Position numbers and translations under genes: made by a program. A DNA stretch of 64,000 bases, taken from contig NZ_PGEN01000001.1 in the NCBI RefSeq assembly GCF_002797435.1, positions 2,602,501 through 2,666,500 on the forward strand, in the 5' to 3' direction. Positions 52,756 through 62,778 of this stretch are shown here, in pieces. Source of the stretch: Sphingomonas koreensis (lineage in GTDB: Bacteria; Pseudomonadota; Alphaproteobacteria; Sphingomonadales; Sphingomonadaceae). Every line of letters begins with the position of its first letter. The first letter of the stretch is position 1. Below the pieces are notes generated by a model. That model searched no databases. It saw nothing but the letters and a program-made list of their open reading frames with translations, and was not told where the DNA came from.

Positions 52756-55187
52756 GGTCTTTTCTCCGGGTCGAGGGTGGTGATGAGATCGGCGGCCCAG
52801 CCGAGGCCGCGTCGGCGCAGCCAGGCGGCAGCGAAGTCGGCGCGCCCACTGGTCGCCAGAACGTCGGCGATGGCGGCCTGGTCGGCCTTTGAGCTGGCGG
52901 CGGTGAAGGCGAGCGCGACGGGTCCGAGCCCGAGCTCGAACAGCCGGTTGCCGCGACGGCTCTGGGCGTAATAGTCGCGCTTGGGCGTGGCCCTAGCCAC
53001 GATCTCGATCTGGCGGTCGTTGAGCCCGAACTTCTCATAGATGCGGGCGATCTGTGGCTCGAGCGCGCGCTCGTTGGCGAGGAAGATGCGGGTGAGGCAG
53101 CTCTCGACGATGGCTGGGGCGATGCTCGAGCCGTCGATGTCGGCGAGGCTCTGGGTAGCGAAGACAACGCTCGCGTTCTTCTTGCGCAACGTCTTCAGCC
53201 ATTCGCGCAGCTGGGCGCCGAAGGTCGGATCGTCGAGCGCGAGCCAGCCCTCGTCGACGATGACCAGCGTCGCGCTGCCGTCGAGCCGCGCCTCGATCCG
53301 GTGGAACAGATAGGCGAGGACGGCGGGCGCGGCGGCGGTGCCGATCAGTCCTTCGGTCTCGAAGGCCTGGACGCTCGCCGATCCGAGCCGCTCATGGTCG
53401 CCGTCGAGCAGGCGGCCCCAGGGCCCGTCGAGGCAATAGGGCTGGAGTGCCCGCTTCAGGAGGTTTGACTGGAGCAGAACCGACAAGCCGGTGAGCGTCC
53501 GCTCGGACGGCGGCGCCGACGCCAGCGACGATAGCGCCGACCAGAGGTGATCCTTGACCTCTGGGGTAACGCTCATTCCTTCGCGGGACAGTACGCCCGT
53601 CAGCCACTCGGCGGCCCAGGCGCGTTGGCCGGGCTCGTCGATCTCCGACAGTGGCTGCAGCGCGATCGGTTCGATGGCGTTGTCCGACAACGCGCCGCCG
53701 AGGTCGTGCCAGTCGCCGCCCATCGCCAGCGCGGCCGCGCGGATCGAGCCGCCGAAATCGAAGGCGAACACCTGGGCCTGCGCGTAGCGCCGGAACTGCA
53801 GCGCCATCAGCGCGAGCAGCACACTCTTGCCGGCCCCGGTCGGCCCGACCACCAGCGTATGGCCGACGTCTCCGATATGGGGCGAGAAGCGGAATGGGGT
53901 TGACCCCTCGGTCGCCGCGAAGAACAGCGGCGGGCCGTCGAGATGGTCGTTGCGCTCGGGGCCGGCCCAGACCGCCGAGAGCGGGATCATGTGCGCCAGG
54001 TTGATCGTCGAGATCGGAGGCTGGCGGACGTTGGCGTAGAGGTGACCCGGCAGGCTGCCGAGCCAGGCCTCGACCGCGTTGACGCCCTCGGTGATGGTCG
54101 TGAAGTCTCGGCCCTGGAGGACCTTCTCGACCAGCCGCAGCCGGTCGGCGGCGATGCGCGGATCGTCGTGCCATACCGTGACGGTCGCGGTCACGAAGGC
54201 GTGGCCGACCAGATCGGCGCCCAGGTCCTGCAGCGCCTCGTCGGCGGCGGCCGCCTTGTTGGCGGCATCGGTGTCGATCAGCGACGACGCCTCGTTGGTC
54301 AGCACCTCCTTCAGCATCGCCGCGATCGACTTGCGCTTGGCGAACCATTGGCGGCGGATACGACCCAACAGCTTGGCCGCATCGGTCTTGTCCATGCAGA
54401 CCGCGCGAGTGACCCAGCGATAGGGAAAGGCGAGCCGGTTCAACTCGTCGAGGATCCCCGGGAAGGTCGAGGACGGGAAGCCGATGACCGAGAGCGTGCG
54501 AAGATGTGCCGAGCCCAGACGGGGCTCCAGGCCACCCGTCAACGGGCGATCGGCCAGCAGCGCGTCGAGGTGCATCGGCGTCTCCGGCACGCGGACGCGG
54601 TGCCGGGCGGTCGACACACAGGCGTGCAGATAGGTCAGGGTCTCGGTGTCGGAGAGCCAGGCCGCCTGGGGCACGAAGCTTTCGATCAGGTTCAGCAGCC
54701 GGTCGGTCCGATCGACGAACTGTTCGAGATGATCGCGCGCCGATCCGTTGCGGTCGGCGCGGCCCTCGTAGAGCCAGCCCTCGGCGCGGGCGGCATCGTC
54801 GGCGGGCGGGAGCCAGACGAAAGTGAGCAGATAGGCGCTCTCGAAATGCGCGCCTTCGGCCTCGAACTGCGCCCGGCGCTCCTCATCGACCAGGGCGGAG
54901 GCGGCATCGGGAAACTGGCTGTCGGGATAGCGTTCGGCCGGCTGTCGGCTGGCTTCGACGAACAGCGTCCAGCCCGATCCCAACCGGCGGATCGCGCTGT
55001 TGAGCCGTGCCGACGCGCCGACCAGCTCGGAGGCGGTCGCGCTGTCGAGGTCGGGGCCACGGAAACGGGCGGAGCGCTGGAGCGAGCCGTCCTTGTTCAG
55101 CACGACCCCCGCGCCGACCAATGCGGCCCAGGGCAGGAAGTCGGCGAAGCCTTGCGGCTTCTTGCGATACTCGGCGAGGTTCAGCAT
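52752..55187 (-). CDS. trbE: TrbE conjugative transfer ATPase (VirB4-like)
   Basis: The 811-residue ATPase powers channel assembly and pilus production. It begins MLNLAEYRKKPQGFADFLPWA, typical of TrbE. The C-terminal ATPase half has Walker A VVGPTGAGKSVLLALMALQF, Walker B LVIVDEGWLALDDPTF and a following VVFATQSLADI. It starts 3 bases after trbD. Confidence 0.95.
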   Translation of the reverse strand: MLNLAEYRKKPQGFADFLPWAALVGAGVVLNKDGSLQRSARFRGPDLDSATASELVGASARLNSAIRRLGSGWTLFVEASRQPAERYPDSQFPDAASALVDEERRAQFEAEGAHFESAYLLTFVWLPPADDAARAEGWLYEGRADRNGSARDHLEQFVDRTDRLLNLIESFVPQAAWLSDTETLTYLHACVSTARHRVRVPETPMHLDALLADRPLTGGLEPRLGSAHLRTLSVIGFPSSTFPGILDELNRLAFPYRWVTRAVCMDKTDAAKLLGRIRRQWFAKRKSIAAMLKEVLTNEASSLIDTDAANKAAAADEALQDLGADLVGHAFVTATVTVWHDDPRIAADRLRLVEKVLQGRDFTTITEGVNAVEAWLGSLPGHLYANVRQPPISTINLAHMIPLSAVWAGPERNDHLDGPPLFFAATEGSTPFRFSPHIGDVGHTLVVGPTGAGKSVLLALMALQFRRYAQAQVFAFDFGGSIRAAALAMGGDWHDLGGALSDNAIEPIALQPLSEIDEPGQRAWAAEWLTGVLSREGMSVTPEVKDHLWSALSSLASAPPSERTLTGLSVLLQSNLLKRALQPYCLDGPWGRLLDGDHERLGSASVQAFETEGLIGTAAAPAVLAYLFHRIEARLDGSATLVIVDEGWLALDDPTFGAQLREWLKTLRKKNASVVFATQSLADIDGSSIAPAIVESCLTRIFLANERALEPQIARIYEKFGLNDRQIEIVARATPKRDYYAQSRRGNRLFELGLGPVALAFTAASSKADQAAIADVLATSGRADFAAAWLRRRGLGWAADLITTLDPEKRP

Positions 55188-55190
55188 GGC

Positions 55191-55463
55191 TCAGACCCCG
55201 AGGTGTGGCGGGTAGCGGAGGTGGCGGCGGACGACGTCGATGAACTGCGCGTCGCGCTTGGCCGCCCATACGGCGAGCAGGTGACCGACGAGCCAGATCA
55301 CGAGTCCCACCAGCCAGAGCCGAAGCCCCAGCCCGATCGCGGCCGCCAGCGTGCCGTTGGCGATCGCCACCGCACGAGGCGCGCCGCCGAGCAGGATCGG
55401 CTCGGCGAGGGCGCGGTGGACCGGCGCGGTGAAGCCCGGGATCTGGCCGTCGGGGAGACCCAT
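55191..55463 (-). CDS. trbD: TrbD conjugative transfer protein (VirB3-like)
   Basis: The 90-residue inner-membrane protein has GFTAPVHRALAEPILLGGAPRAVAIANGTL, the family signature, then one hydrophobic region (about 40-68) and a basic C-terminus. It overlaps the trbC stop by one base and precedes trbE by 3 bases. Confidence 0.92.
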   Translation of the reverse strand: MGLPDGQIPGFTAPVHRALAEPILLGGAPRAVAIANGTLAAAIGLGLRLWLVGLVIWLVGHLLAVWAAKRDAQFIDVVRRHLRYPPHLGV

Positions 55464-55780
55464 CAGACGAGCGCCCCGCCACCGAAGCTGAAGAAGCTCA
55501 GGAAGAAGGAGCTGGCAGCGAAGGCGATCGACAGGCCGAACACGATCTGGATGAGCTTGCGGGCACCGCCCGACGTGTCGCCGAAGGCCAGCGTCAGGCC
55601 GGTGATGATGATGATCATCACGGCGATGATCTTGGCGACGGGCCCTTCGATCGATTCCAGAATGCTCTGGAGCGGCGCCTCCCAGGGCATGTTCGAGCCG
55701 GCGGCCCAGGCCGGGCCGGTGATCAAGAAGGTCGTCGCGACGGCGGTGGCGGCGGACAGGCGGGTACCAAGCGAGGTCAT
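55463..55780 (-). CDS. trbC: TrbC conjugative pilin precursor (VirB2-like)
   Basis: The 105-residue precursor has a signal peptide (about 1-27, ending PAWA-A) and two hydrophobic helices, with GPVAKIIAVMIIIITGLTLAFGD between the mature start and the second helix. In IncP systems the pilin is processed and cyclised by TraF; a TraF homolog is encoded at 62239. It starts 3 bases after trbB. Confidence 0.92.
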   Translation of the reverse strand: MTSLGTRLSAATAVATTFLITGPAWAAGSNMPWEAPLQSILESIEGPVAKIIAVMIIIITGLTLAFGDTSGGARKLIQIVFGLSIAFAASSFFLSFFSFGGGALV

Positions 55781-55783
55781 GGG

Positions 55784-56755
55784 TCAGTCTCCTGGCGGGG
55801 TGAGTGGGGCGAGACGGTAATCGCCGGTCGGATCGAGCCCCTCGACGCGGGCGAGTTCGACGAGACGGCGGTCGGGACCGCGGCCGGCGAGCACGGCGAT
55901 GACGTCGATAGTCTCGGCGACGAGCGCGCGCGGCACGGTGACGACCGCTTCCTGGATCAGCTGCTCGAGGCGACGGAGCGCGCCGATGGCGCTGCCCGAG
56001 TGGATCGTGCCGATCCCGCCGGGGTGGCCGGTGCCCCAGGCCTTGAGCAGATCGAGCGCCTCAGCCCCGCGCACCTCACCGATCGGGATGCGGTCGGGGC
56101 GCAGGCGGAGCGACGAACGCACGAGATCCGAGAGCGAAGCGACACCGTCCTTGGTGCGCAGCGCGACCAGGTTCGGCGTGAGGCACTGGAGCTCGCGCGT
56201 GTCCTCGATCAGGACAACGCGGTCCGAGGTCTTGGCGACCTCGGCCAGCAGCGCATTGGTGAGGGTGGTCTTACCTGTCGAGGTGCCGCCGGCGACCAGG
56301 ATGTTTGCGCGGGACAGTACGGCCTCGCGCAACGTCTCCGCAGAGCCGGCTGCCATGATGTTGGCGGCGACGTAGTCGGCTAGCGTGAACACCGCGACGG
56401 CGGGCTTGCGGATCGCGAAGCAGGGAGCGGCGACGACCGGTGGCAGCAGCCCCTCGAACCGCTCCCCCGTCCCGGGCAGTTCGGCCGAGACACGGGGTGC
56501 ACCGGCGTGGACCTCGGCACCGACATGGTGCGCGACGAGGCGGACGATGCGCTCGCCATCGGCAGCGGACAGTCGCTCACCCGTATCTGCGAGACCGGCG
56601 GACAGCCGATCGACCCAGAGCCGACCGTCGGGATTGAGCATGACCTCGACGACGCTCGGGTCTTCGAGGAAGGCCGCGATGTCCGGGCCCAACGCGGTGC
56701 GTAACATGCGCGCGCCGCGGTCCTGACGCTCGGTGCTAATGGCGGTGACGGTCAA
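55784..56755 (-). CDS. trbB: TrbB conjugative transfer ATPase (VirB11-like)
   Basis: The 323-residue hexameric secretion ATPase has Walker [19 protein letters not shown], the Asp box IEDTRELQC, Walker B-like [20 protein letters not shown] and the His box [13 protein letters not shown]. It is the first gene of the trb run. The gap of 189 bases upstream separates it from the ribbon-helix-helix gene and may hold a promoter. Confidence 0.95.
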   Translation of the reverse strand: MTVTAISTERQDRGARMLRTALGPDIAAFLEDPSVVEVMLNPDGRLWVDRLSAGLADTGERLSAADGERIVRLVAHHVGAEVHAGAPRVSAELPGTGERFEGLLPPVVAAPCFAIRKPAVAVFTLADYVAANIMAAGSAETLREAVLSRANILVAGGTSTGKTTLTNALLAEVAKTSDRVVLIEDTRELQCLTPNLVALRTKDGVASLSDLVRSSLRLRPDRIPIGEVRGAEALDLLKAWGTGHPGGIGTIHSGSAIGALRRLEQLIQEAVVTVPRALVAETIDVIAVLAGRGPDRRLVELARVEGLDPTGDYRLAPLTPPGD

Positions 56756-56944
56756 GATACGAACCCCGGATGGAAGCGACGGGGTCGAGTAAGAGGACCG
56801 TTAACGGGGCTGGAGCAACAGGCGTGACGGCGTAGTAGCGGTGTCGGCGGCTAAGGCAGGGGAAGTGCGGGAGCGATACGGCGGGGATGCCATTCGGTAA
56901 CGAGCCGCGATGTCAGACTCGACGCCTGTTACATGCGCTTCGAT

Positions 56945-57373
56945 CTATTCGACGCCCGAACTGTTCCCGGAAACGTCTAGAGCGACCTCCTTGAGAAGCC
57001 CGGGTCCGTTAGCGAGCCGCCGTCCGAGTGCTTCGACGAAGCGGTCGTATCGCTCGGCACCCTTGGCGCGCGCCGCCGCAGTAGTCTGCTCAGGTAGGCT
57101 TGGCGTGGCGGTCAGCCAAAAGCGCACGAACAGGGCGACGGCTTCCAAAGTTACACCGTCGTTGCGCTCGATCCGTTCCAGAACGCGGACGATTCGGTCG
57201 AGCCGTTTGGCGATCGCCGCTTCCCTCCGGTCTGAGTCATCCGGTGTCAGGAACGAGGTGATCGCCGCCTCGGCGACCAGCGACTTCGGTTTGCGCCGCT
57301 CCGCGACATAGGCGTCGAGCGCGCGCATAGTGGACGGGTCGAGATAGACCGTGAACTGCTCTTTCTTCGCCAT
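56945..57373 (-). CDS. Ribbon-helix-helix (CopG-like) protein
   Basis: The 142-residue protein has an N-terminal ribbon-helix-helix (EQFTVYLDPSTMRALDAYVAERRK) and a longer helical tail. A CopG-like gene between traG and trbB is a fixed feature of alphaproteobacterial trb modules. It starts 2 bases after traG ends, so the two are co-transcribed. It may control the transfer genes; this is inferred from place and fold. Confidence 0.88.
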   Translation of the reverse strand: MAKKEQFTVYLDPSTMRALDAYVAERRKPKSLVAEAAITSFLTPDDSDRREAAIAKRLDRIVRVLERIERNDGVTLEAVALFVRFWLTATPSLPEQTTAAARAKGAERYDRFVEALGRRLANGPGLLKEVALDVSGNSSGVE

Positions 57374-57375
57374 GG

Positions 57376-59352
57376 TCAGAGCTCGATGCCGTCGTTCGGG
57401 TCGAGCGAGGCTTGGCGGGCGACGCCACTGATCCGCCCCGCCAGCAACTGCTGACGCAGGGCGTCGTCGTTCGGCTCCTCGCCGTCGAGCTCGAACTCGT
57501 TCTCGATTGGCGGCGCGGACACCGGTGCGACTTCTTCGTGCTCCGGCAATTCGGGTTCTCGCCGCAATCCGGCATTGGCATCGTCGGCTTCCTCGGGCGA
57601 GGGCCGAGGCACGACGCGTCCCGTCCAGTCGTCCCGCCCTCCAGCGGTCGTCGACACCTCCCCCGATGCTCGCTGGATATTCGGCGGCGGCAGGATGCGC
57701 CGCTTGAGTTGCGGGTCTTCGTAATAGCGCGCCTTCTTCGCGCGGACGGGCGGCGAACCGGAAACGAGCACGATCTCATCGGAGGGAGGTAGCTGCATGA
57801 TCTCGCCGGGCGTTAGCAGAGGCCGCGCGGTCTCTTGACGACTGACCATCAGATGCCCGAGCCAGGGTGACAGGCGGTGGCCGGCGTAGTTCTTCGCATC
57901 GCGGATCTCGGTCGCCGTGCCCAGGCTGTCACTCACCCGCTTCGCGGTCCGCTCGTCGTTGGTCGCGAAGGCGACCCGGACATGGCAGTTGTCCAGGATC
58001 GCGTTGTTCGGACCATAGGCCTTTTCGATCTGGTTGAGGCTCTGCGCGATCAGGAAGGAGCGGATCTTGTACCCGGCCATGAAGGCGAGCGCGGACTCGA
58101 AGAAGTCGAGGCGGCCGAGCGCGGGGAACTCGTCGAGCATGAGCAGTAGGCGCTGGCGGCGACTGGCGGTCGCGAGCTCTTCGGTGAGCCGCCGCCCGAT
58201 TTGATTGAGCAACAGCCGGACAAGCGGCTTGGTACGGCTGATGTCGGACGGGGGCACGACGAGGTAGAGGGTCATCGGCCGCTTGCCTCCGACCAGGTCG
58301 GCGATGCGCCAATCGCAGCGGCGCGTGACTTCGGCGACGACCGGATCGCGGTAGAGCCCCAGGAAGGACATGGCAGTCGACAGGACGCCCGATCGCTCGT
58401 TGTCCGACTTGTTGAGCAACTCGCGCGCTGCGCTGGCGACGACGGGATGGACTCCGTCCTCGCCGAAATGCGGGGTGGTCATCATCGCCCGCAGCGTCGT
58501 CTCGATCGGCCGCCTCGGATCGGAGAGGAAGGCGGCGACACCGGCGAGCGTCTTGTCGGTCCCGGCATAAAGGACGTGAAGGATCGCGCCGACCAAAAGG
58601 GCGTGGCTGGTCTTCTCCCAATGGTTCCGTTTCTCGAGCGCGCCCTCGGGATCGACCAAGATGTCGGCGATGTTCTGGACGTCACGGACTTCGCTCGGCC
58701 CCCGGCGAACTTCGAGCAGCGGATTATAGGCCGCGCTCGCCGCGTTGGTTGGATCGAATAGGACGACCCGCCCGAACCTCGCGCGCCAGCCCGCGGTCAG
58801 CGTCCAGTTCTCGCCCTTGATGTCATGGACCACACAGCTGCCCGGCCAGGTCAGCAGGGTCGGAACGACGAGTCCGACACCTTTGCCGGAGCGGGTCGGT
58901 GCATAGCAGAGCACATGCTCGGGCCCGTCGTGGCGCAGATAGGTGTTGAGGAACTTGCCGAGCACCACACCGTCCGCGCCAAGCAGCCCGGCGGACGTCA
59001 TCTCATCGCGGTTCGCCCAACGTGCGGAGCCATAGGTCGAGACATCCTTGGACTCGCGGGCCCGCCAGACCGACATGCCGATCGCGACGGCGATGGTGAC
59101 GAAGCCGCCGCCCGAGGCGATGTAGGCGCCCTCCATGAAGATCCGAGGCGCGTAGGCATCGTACCAGTACCACCAGACGAAAAAGGAGGGCGGCGCGTAG
59201 ATCGGCCAGCCGAACAGTTCGCCCATCGGTGGCCCAAGCTGCGGCTGGAAGCCCAGCCGCCACGCGGTCCACTGGGTGGCTGCCCAAACGAACAGGAGCG
59301 CGATCGCGCCGACGAGGAGCACCTGGCCCCAAAAGATACGGGTTCCGGACAT
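57376..59352 (-). CDS. traG: Type IV coupling protein TraG (VirD4-like)
   Basis: The 658-residue ATPase brings the relaxase-DNA complex to the channel. Two N-terminal membrane helices (about 7-25 and 78-95) precede the ATPase domain with Walker A YAPTRSGKGVGLVVPTLL, Walker B RLLLMLDEFPALGRLDFF and the following FLIAQSLNQIEKAYG. The C-terminus beyond about 560 is acidic and variable. It lies 96 bases after the relaxase gene. Confidence 0.95.
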   Translation of the reverse strand: MSGTRIFWGQVLLVGAIALLFVWAATQWTAWRLGFQPQLGPPMGELFGWPIYAPPSFFVWWYWYDAYAPRIFMEGAYIASGGGFVTIAVAIGMSVWRARESKDVSTYGSARWANRDEMTSAGLLGADGVVLGKFLNTYLRHDGPEHVLCYAPTRSGKGVGLVVPTLLTWPGSCVVHDIKGENWTLTAGWRARFGRVVLFDPTNAASAAYNPLLEVRRGPSEVRDVQNIADILVDPEGALEKRNHWEKTSHALLVGAILHVLYAGTDKTLAGVAAFLSDPRRPIETTLRAMMTTPHFGEDGVHPVVASAARELLNKSDNERSGVLSTAMSFLGLYRDPVVAEVTRRCDWRIADLVGGKRPMTLYLVVPPSDISRTKPLVRLLLNQIGRRLTEELATASRRQRLLLMLDEFPALGRLDFFESALAFMAGYKIRSFLIAQSLNQIEKAYGPNNAILDNCHVRVAFATNDERTAKRVSDSLGTATEIRDAKNYAGHRLSPWLGHLMVSRQETARPLLTPGEIMQLPPSDEIVLVSGSPPVRAKKARYYEDPQLKRRILPPPNIQRASGEVSTTAGGRDDWTGRVVPRPSPEEADDANAGLRREPELPEHEEVAPVSAPPIENEFELDGEEPNDDALRQQLLAGRISGVARQASLDPNDGIEL

Positions 59353-59448
59353 GCACTCAGGCCAAGACGCATAGCGTCAGTCGATCAAGAGAGCGCGCAA
59401 GGTGATCGCACCTTGTCGCGCAGAGACCGGCGCGCTTCGAGAACGAGC

Positions 59449-61188
59449 CTAGATGCCAATGCCGCGTTTGCGGCCGAAGACCCAGTCGACGCCTCCGCCC
59501 GGCAGGGCGACGCCGCCGACCTGCTGACCGAGTCGCTTTTCGAGCGAGGGCGACCACGGCACCAGGCTGAACCCGAGCCCGTCATCGATCATGGCGAAGC
59601 GACCCGAGGCGAGATTGAGCCGCTGCCGATAGATGCCGCTCACCGTCTCGCCGGCAGCGGCAGGCTTGTGAGGCATGCCCGTCTCGTCCGACAGTTTTGC
59701 ACCGACCGCGGCGAGTTCGCCCCGCCGTAGGGTGTCGAGCAGATCGCGCCCAAAGACGACCCGTTCGCCTTGGTGCCTGGCCACTCGCCGTTCGAGCAGA
59801 TGTTCCGTTCGACGATCGAGAGCAGCGCGCACCTCGGCACCGAACCCGCCGGAGCCGAGCGGCTCGGGGTTGCGATCGACGAGCCGACGATCCAGCCAGG
59901 TCGCGCCGGGTGCCGTAACCTGCGCTTCGATGGTCAAGTCGGACCGAACCGCCAGGGCCACGCGGTCGCGACCGTTGGCGTCGGCGTAGCGGCGGAGTTC
60001 CACGACTGAGCCGATGGGGCCATCGCCGGCGGCGTTGAGATCGGGAAGTCGGAGATGGTGAGCGCGCCCGTCTGTGCCTTCGACAACGGCGAAGGCGGTC
60101 CCCTTCAGCTCGTCGTCGAGCCCTCGTGCAGCCAGTCGGCCGACCATTGGCCCGGCGTTCTCGCCTTCCAGGACGAAGCCGGACAGGTCGCCGCCCCGTC
60201 CACCGCGAGACATCGACCGATGCAGACGCTTGATGATGTCGCCGCGCTCGCCAAGCGCACGCAGCTGAACCTCGGCATCGGCGGCCAGAAGGAACCGCCC
60301 CGCGCCGTCCCCCTCCGCCAACCCCAGGCGCTCCAGCTTCCGGAGCCGGCCGAGCTTTTGCTCACGTAACGGGTCCGGGTTGCCGAGGACGGATCGACGA
60401 ACGTCCACCACTCCGTCCCGGCCGGCCGCCTCGCGAGCGAGCGCCCGGTCGAGCTTGGTCCAGCGCTCGGCATCGACCTGGTTCTGGAGGTCGCGGCGGA
60501 TTTCCAAATCGGTACGGGGTCCGAGTTCCTGGGTAACAAGAGCCGCCGCGCGATCGCGCATGCCGTGGCTGATGTAGTCGCGGCTTATCACGAGGTCCTC
60601 GCCGGCATCGGTCTTGCCGCGCACGAGCACGTGGATGTGCGGATGCTCGGTATTCCAGTGATCGACGGCTACCCAGTCGAGCCGGGTGCCGAGATCCTGG
60701 CTGGCCTGCTCCATGAGCTCGCGCGTGAACGACTTCAGGTCAGCAAGCTCCCCGGCGTCGTCGGGCGACACGATGAAGCGGAAATGATGTCGATCCGATT
60801 CGCAGCGCTTGGCGAACGATGCGCCATCTAAGCGCTCACGCTCTGCGTCGAACAGCTGGCCGCGTTCGCCCTCCTGGGTGACACCGTCCCGCTGCAGGTA
60901 GGCGACGTGCGCGGAGAGCGCACCGGGCGTTCGAGCCTGCCGCACCACCCGCGCCTTGATGACGGCGCCGCGCGAGCGGGTCATCAGCGAGCGCGATGCA
61001 GTGACGCTGGCCGATCGGCCACGGCCCCAGGTCGATTTCTGGCTCTTGCCGGCCGGCCGCTTGCCGCCGGCCTTTTGCGTGGCGCGCAGGGCCTGCTGAA
61101 GGAAGGGCTTGGCGGTCGGCTTCGATGTCGAACGAATGCGGCCCGGGCGGACGCGAAAATCGTCGTCACCGCGGGTCAAGCCAGGCAC
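59449..61188 (-). CDS. Relaxase (VirD2-like, DUF3363 type)
   Basis: The relaxase nicks oriT and leads the strand into the recipient. The 579-residue protein starts at a GTG at 61188; a TTG three codons on is possible. A conserved Tyr (about 97, AHVAYLQRDG) is a candidate nucleophile, and the metal-binding His triad lies in WNTEHPHIHVLVRG (His 182, 184, 186). The C-terminal half is the DUF3363 region. oriT appears to lie about 130 bases upstream of the start. Confidence 0.9.
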   Translation of the reverse strand: MPGLTRGDDDFRVRPGRIRSTSKPTAKPFLQQALRATQKAGGKRPAGKSQKSTWGRGRSASVTASRSLMTRSRGAVIKARVVRQARTPGALSAHVAYLQRDGVTQEGERGQLFDAERERLDGASFAKRCESDRHHFRFIVSPDDAGELADLKSFTRELMEQASQDLGTRLDWVAVDHWNTEHPHIHVLVRGKTDAGEDLVISRDYISHGMRDRAAALVTQELGPRTDLEIRRDLQNQVDAERWTKLDRALAREAAGRDGVVDVRRSVLGNPDPLREQKLGRLRKLERLGLAEGDGAGRFLLAADAEVQLRALGERGDIIKRLHRSMSRGGRGGDLSGFVLEGENAGPMVGRLAARGLDDELKGTAFAVVEGTDGRAHHLRLPDLNAAGDGPIGSVVELRRYADANGRDRVALAVRSDLTIEAQVTAPGATWLDRRLVDRNPEPLGSGGFGAEVRAALDRRTEHLLERRVARHQGERVVFGRDLLDTLRRGELAAVGAKLSDETGMPHKPAAAGETVSGIYRQRLNLASGRFAMIDDGLGFSLVPWSPSLEKRLGQQVGGVALPGGGVDWVFGRKRGIGI

Positions 61189-61297
61189 ACCTTGTCAAAA
61201 AGGGTGCAAAACCAAAGGGCTGGAGACGATGGCAAGCTACGCCATGCCCCGACAAGGTTTCGCGCCGCGTTGGAAACGCTAGCCTTTCTCCCCAAAC

Positions 61298-61340
61298 CAA
61301 CCGCCCGCACCTTGCGGCTTGTATCCTGCCCTCTTTCGGT
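61298..61340 (+). other. Candidate origin of transfer (oriT) with nic site
   Basis: TATCCTG-CCC at 61322-61331 equals the MOBP/IncP nic consensus (YATCCTG/Y). Nicking would be between 61328 and 61329 on the plus strand. A short inverted repeat, CCGC at 61305-61308 and GCGG at 61314-61317 with partly paired flanks, lies just upstream, as in known oriT sites. The site is between the relaxase and transglycosylase genes, and its polarity would send the trb genes last. Confidence 0.7.
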
Positions 61341-61417
61341 TGGGTCTCTCCAGCCTACCAGCACCCCGCGCAAACCTGCGACGTAGCACGAACGTGCACG
61401 AGCATGGTTGCTGCCCG

Positions 61418-62242
61418 TCAATGGGGCCTCTTGATCGCAAATATCGCGTCGGTTGCGTCGGTTGCGTCGGTCGCCGTGCCCGTTGACGGTCGACCGGCCT
61501 CGGACTGCGGCGGACGAACCGCAGATATTCTACCCACCGTTGGCGGCTCGATCGCGTCATTGTCCTCGCCGGGTGGCATCAATGCCGACGCTGTCGCAAT
61601 GCTCACGAACAGCGCAGCCCGTGTCCAGGCGAAGCGATCGACCGGCGCAGGCGAGGTCGACGAAGGCGCGACCGAACCGCCGACCATCGGGCCCAGCCGG
61701 GCCATGTAGGCGACCGTTTCGGCAGGCAACGGACGACCACGATAGGCGTAGCCTTCCCAGCGGCCAGGCCCTGCATTGTACGCAGCGAGGAAGCCCGCCG
61801 ACCCGTAGCGGTCGTGCATTTCGCGCAAGTAAGCTGTGCCTGCCAGGATGTTGTCGCGCGGGTCATAGGGGTTCGGTCCCAAACCATATCGCGCGCGCAG
61901 CTCGGCATAGGTGCCGGGCATGACCTGCATAAGCCCCATCGCACCGGCGTGCGACGTCGCCGCGGGATCGCCCGCGCTTTCGACTTGCATCACCGCGCGG
62001 ATCCACGCCTCCGGAATGCCGAAACGCTGCGAGGCCTCCGCGATGTGGGCGTCATTCGGATGACCAGTCAACGGCACGGCTGGTGTCGATGGCGCAGTCT
62101 GCGCGCGGCTTGGATCGGACATGCCGAGCGACAAGCCGACGATCAGCGCGACCCGAAAGAAAGGGTGATGACTGCGACGTTCGCGGCGCTTTGCGTTCGC
62201 CTTGGCCAAGGCGGGGCTGCGATTCAGCGGCGGCGGGTTCAT
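61418..62242 (-). CDS. Lytic transglycosylase (SLT domain), conjugation-associated
   Basis: The 274-residue protein has an export segment (about 28-48, ending SRAQ) and a soluble lytic transglycosylase domain with AVMQVESAGDPAATS (catalytic Glu near 88), GAMGLMQVMPGTYAELRARYG and AYNAGPGRWEGYAY. It would open peptidoglycan for the transfer channel. A C-terminal tail of about 90 residues with a membrane-like stretch is extra. It overlaps the traF gene by 4 bases. Confidence 0.9.
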   Translation of the reverse strand: MNPPPLNRSPALAKANAKRRERRSHHPFFRVALIVGLSLGMSDPSRAQTAPSTPAVPLTGHPNDAHIAEASQRFGIPEAWIRAVMQVESAGDPAATSHAGAMGLMQVMPGTYAELRARYGLGPNPYDPRDNILAGTAYLREMHDRYGSAGFLAAYNAGPGRWEGYAYRGRPLPAETVAYMARLGPMVGGSVAPSSTSPAPVDRFAWTRAALFVSIATASALMPPGEDNDAIEPPTVGRISAVRPPQSEAGRPSTGTATDATDATDAIFAIKRPH

Positions 62243-62778
62243 CGGTCGCCGTCCAGCCAGATCGGCGTCGCTCGACCGATGACGCTCGCGCGCGGCAGCG
62301 GGCCGAAATAGCGTCCGTCGAGCGAGCTCGGTTCGTCGGGATTTAGCAGAAAGAGTTCACCCTCGCCGACGATCCGACAGCCGCTCCAGTGCGGCAGTTG
62401 TCGACCGAGCCGGTCGGTTCGACGGGCGATCGCCCGCAGCCGACCGTCGACCGTCACGCGCTCGCCCTCGCGGCAGACGCGCGCGCCGGGCAACGCCTCG
62501 ATGTGCTTGAGCAGTGGCGCGCCGTGACCGAGATAGCCGTAGGTGACCAGCCAACTCGCCAGTGGTTCCGGCGGCATGACCGCCACGAGGACACCGGGGC
62601 GCAGACGGCCATCGTCGCGCACCGCGTACAGGCCGGTCGGGACACTCGCCGTTACGTTCCAGACCAGGCGCGTGGGCATTTCGATGACGGCCGTGAAGGC
62701 GATCGCGGACACGGCGATCTGCGTTGCGATCAGGATGCGCCAAGGGAACCGGCGCGCAGAAACGGATGGGGATTTCAT
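62239..62778 (-). CDS. traF: Conjugative transfer signal peptidase TraF (S26 family)
   Basis: The 179-residue serine peptidase starts at the ATG at 62778, overlapping the DUF2840 gene by 4 bases. A membrane anchor (about 15-33) is followed by the catalytic Ser 45 in ASVPTGLYAV and Lys 91 in PLLKHIEALPG, then GEGELFLLNPDEPSSLDGRYFGPL. In IncP plasmids TraF cuts and joins the TrbC pilin ends. The trbC gene is in the same element. Confidence 0.93.
   Translation of the reverse strand: MKSPSVSARRFPWRILIATQIAVSAIAFTAVIEMPTRLVWNVTASVPTGLYAVRDDGRLRPGVLVAVMPPEPLASWLVTYGYLGHGAPLLKHIEALPGARVCREGERVTVDGRLRAIARRTDRLGRQLPHWSGCRIVGEGELFLLNPDEPSSLDGRYFGPLPRASVIGRATPIWLDGDR

Noticed and set aside
56817..56930. 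A 9-base inverted repeat (AACAGGCGT and ACGCCTGTT) between trbB and the ribbon-helix-helix gene
   Set aside because: The arms are 96 bases apart and short; this may be chance, and no operator spacing is apparent.
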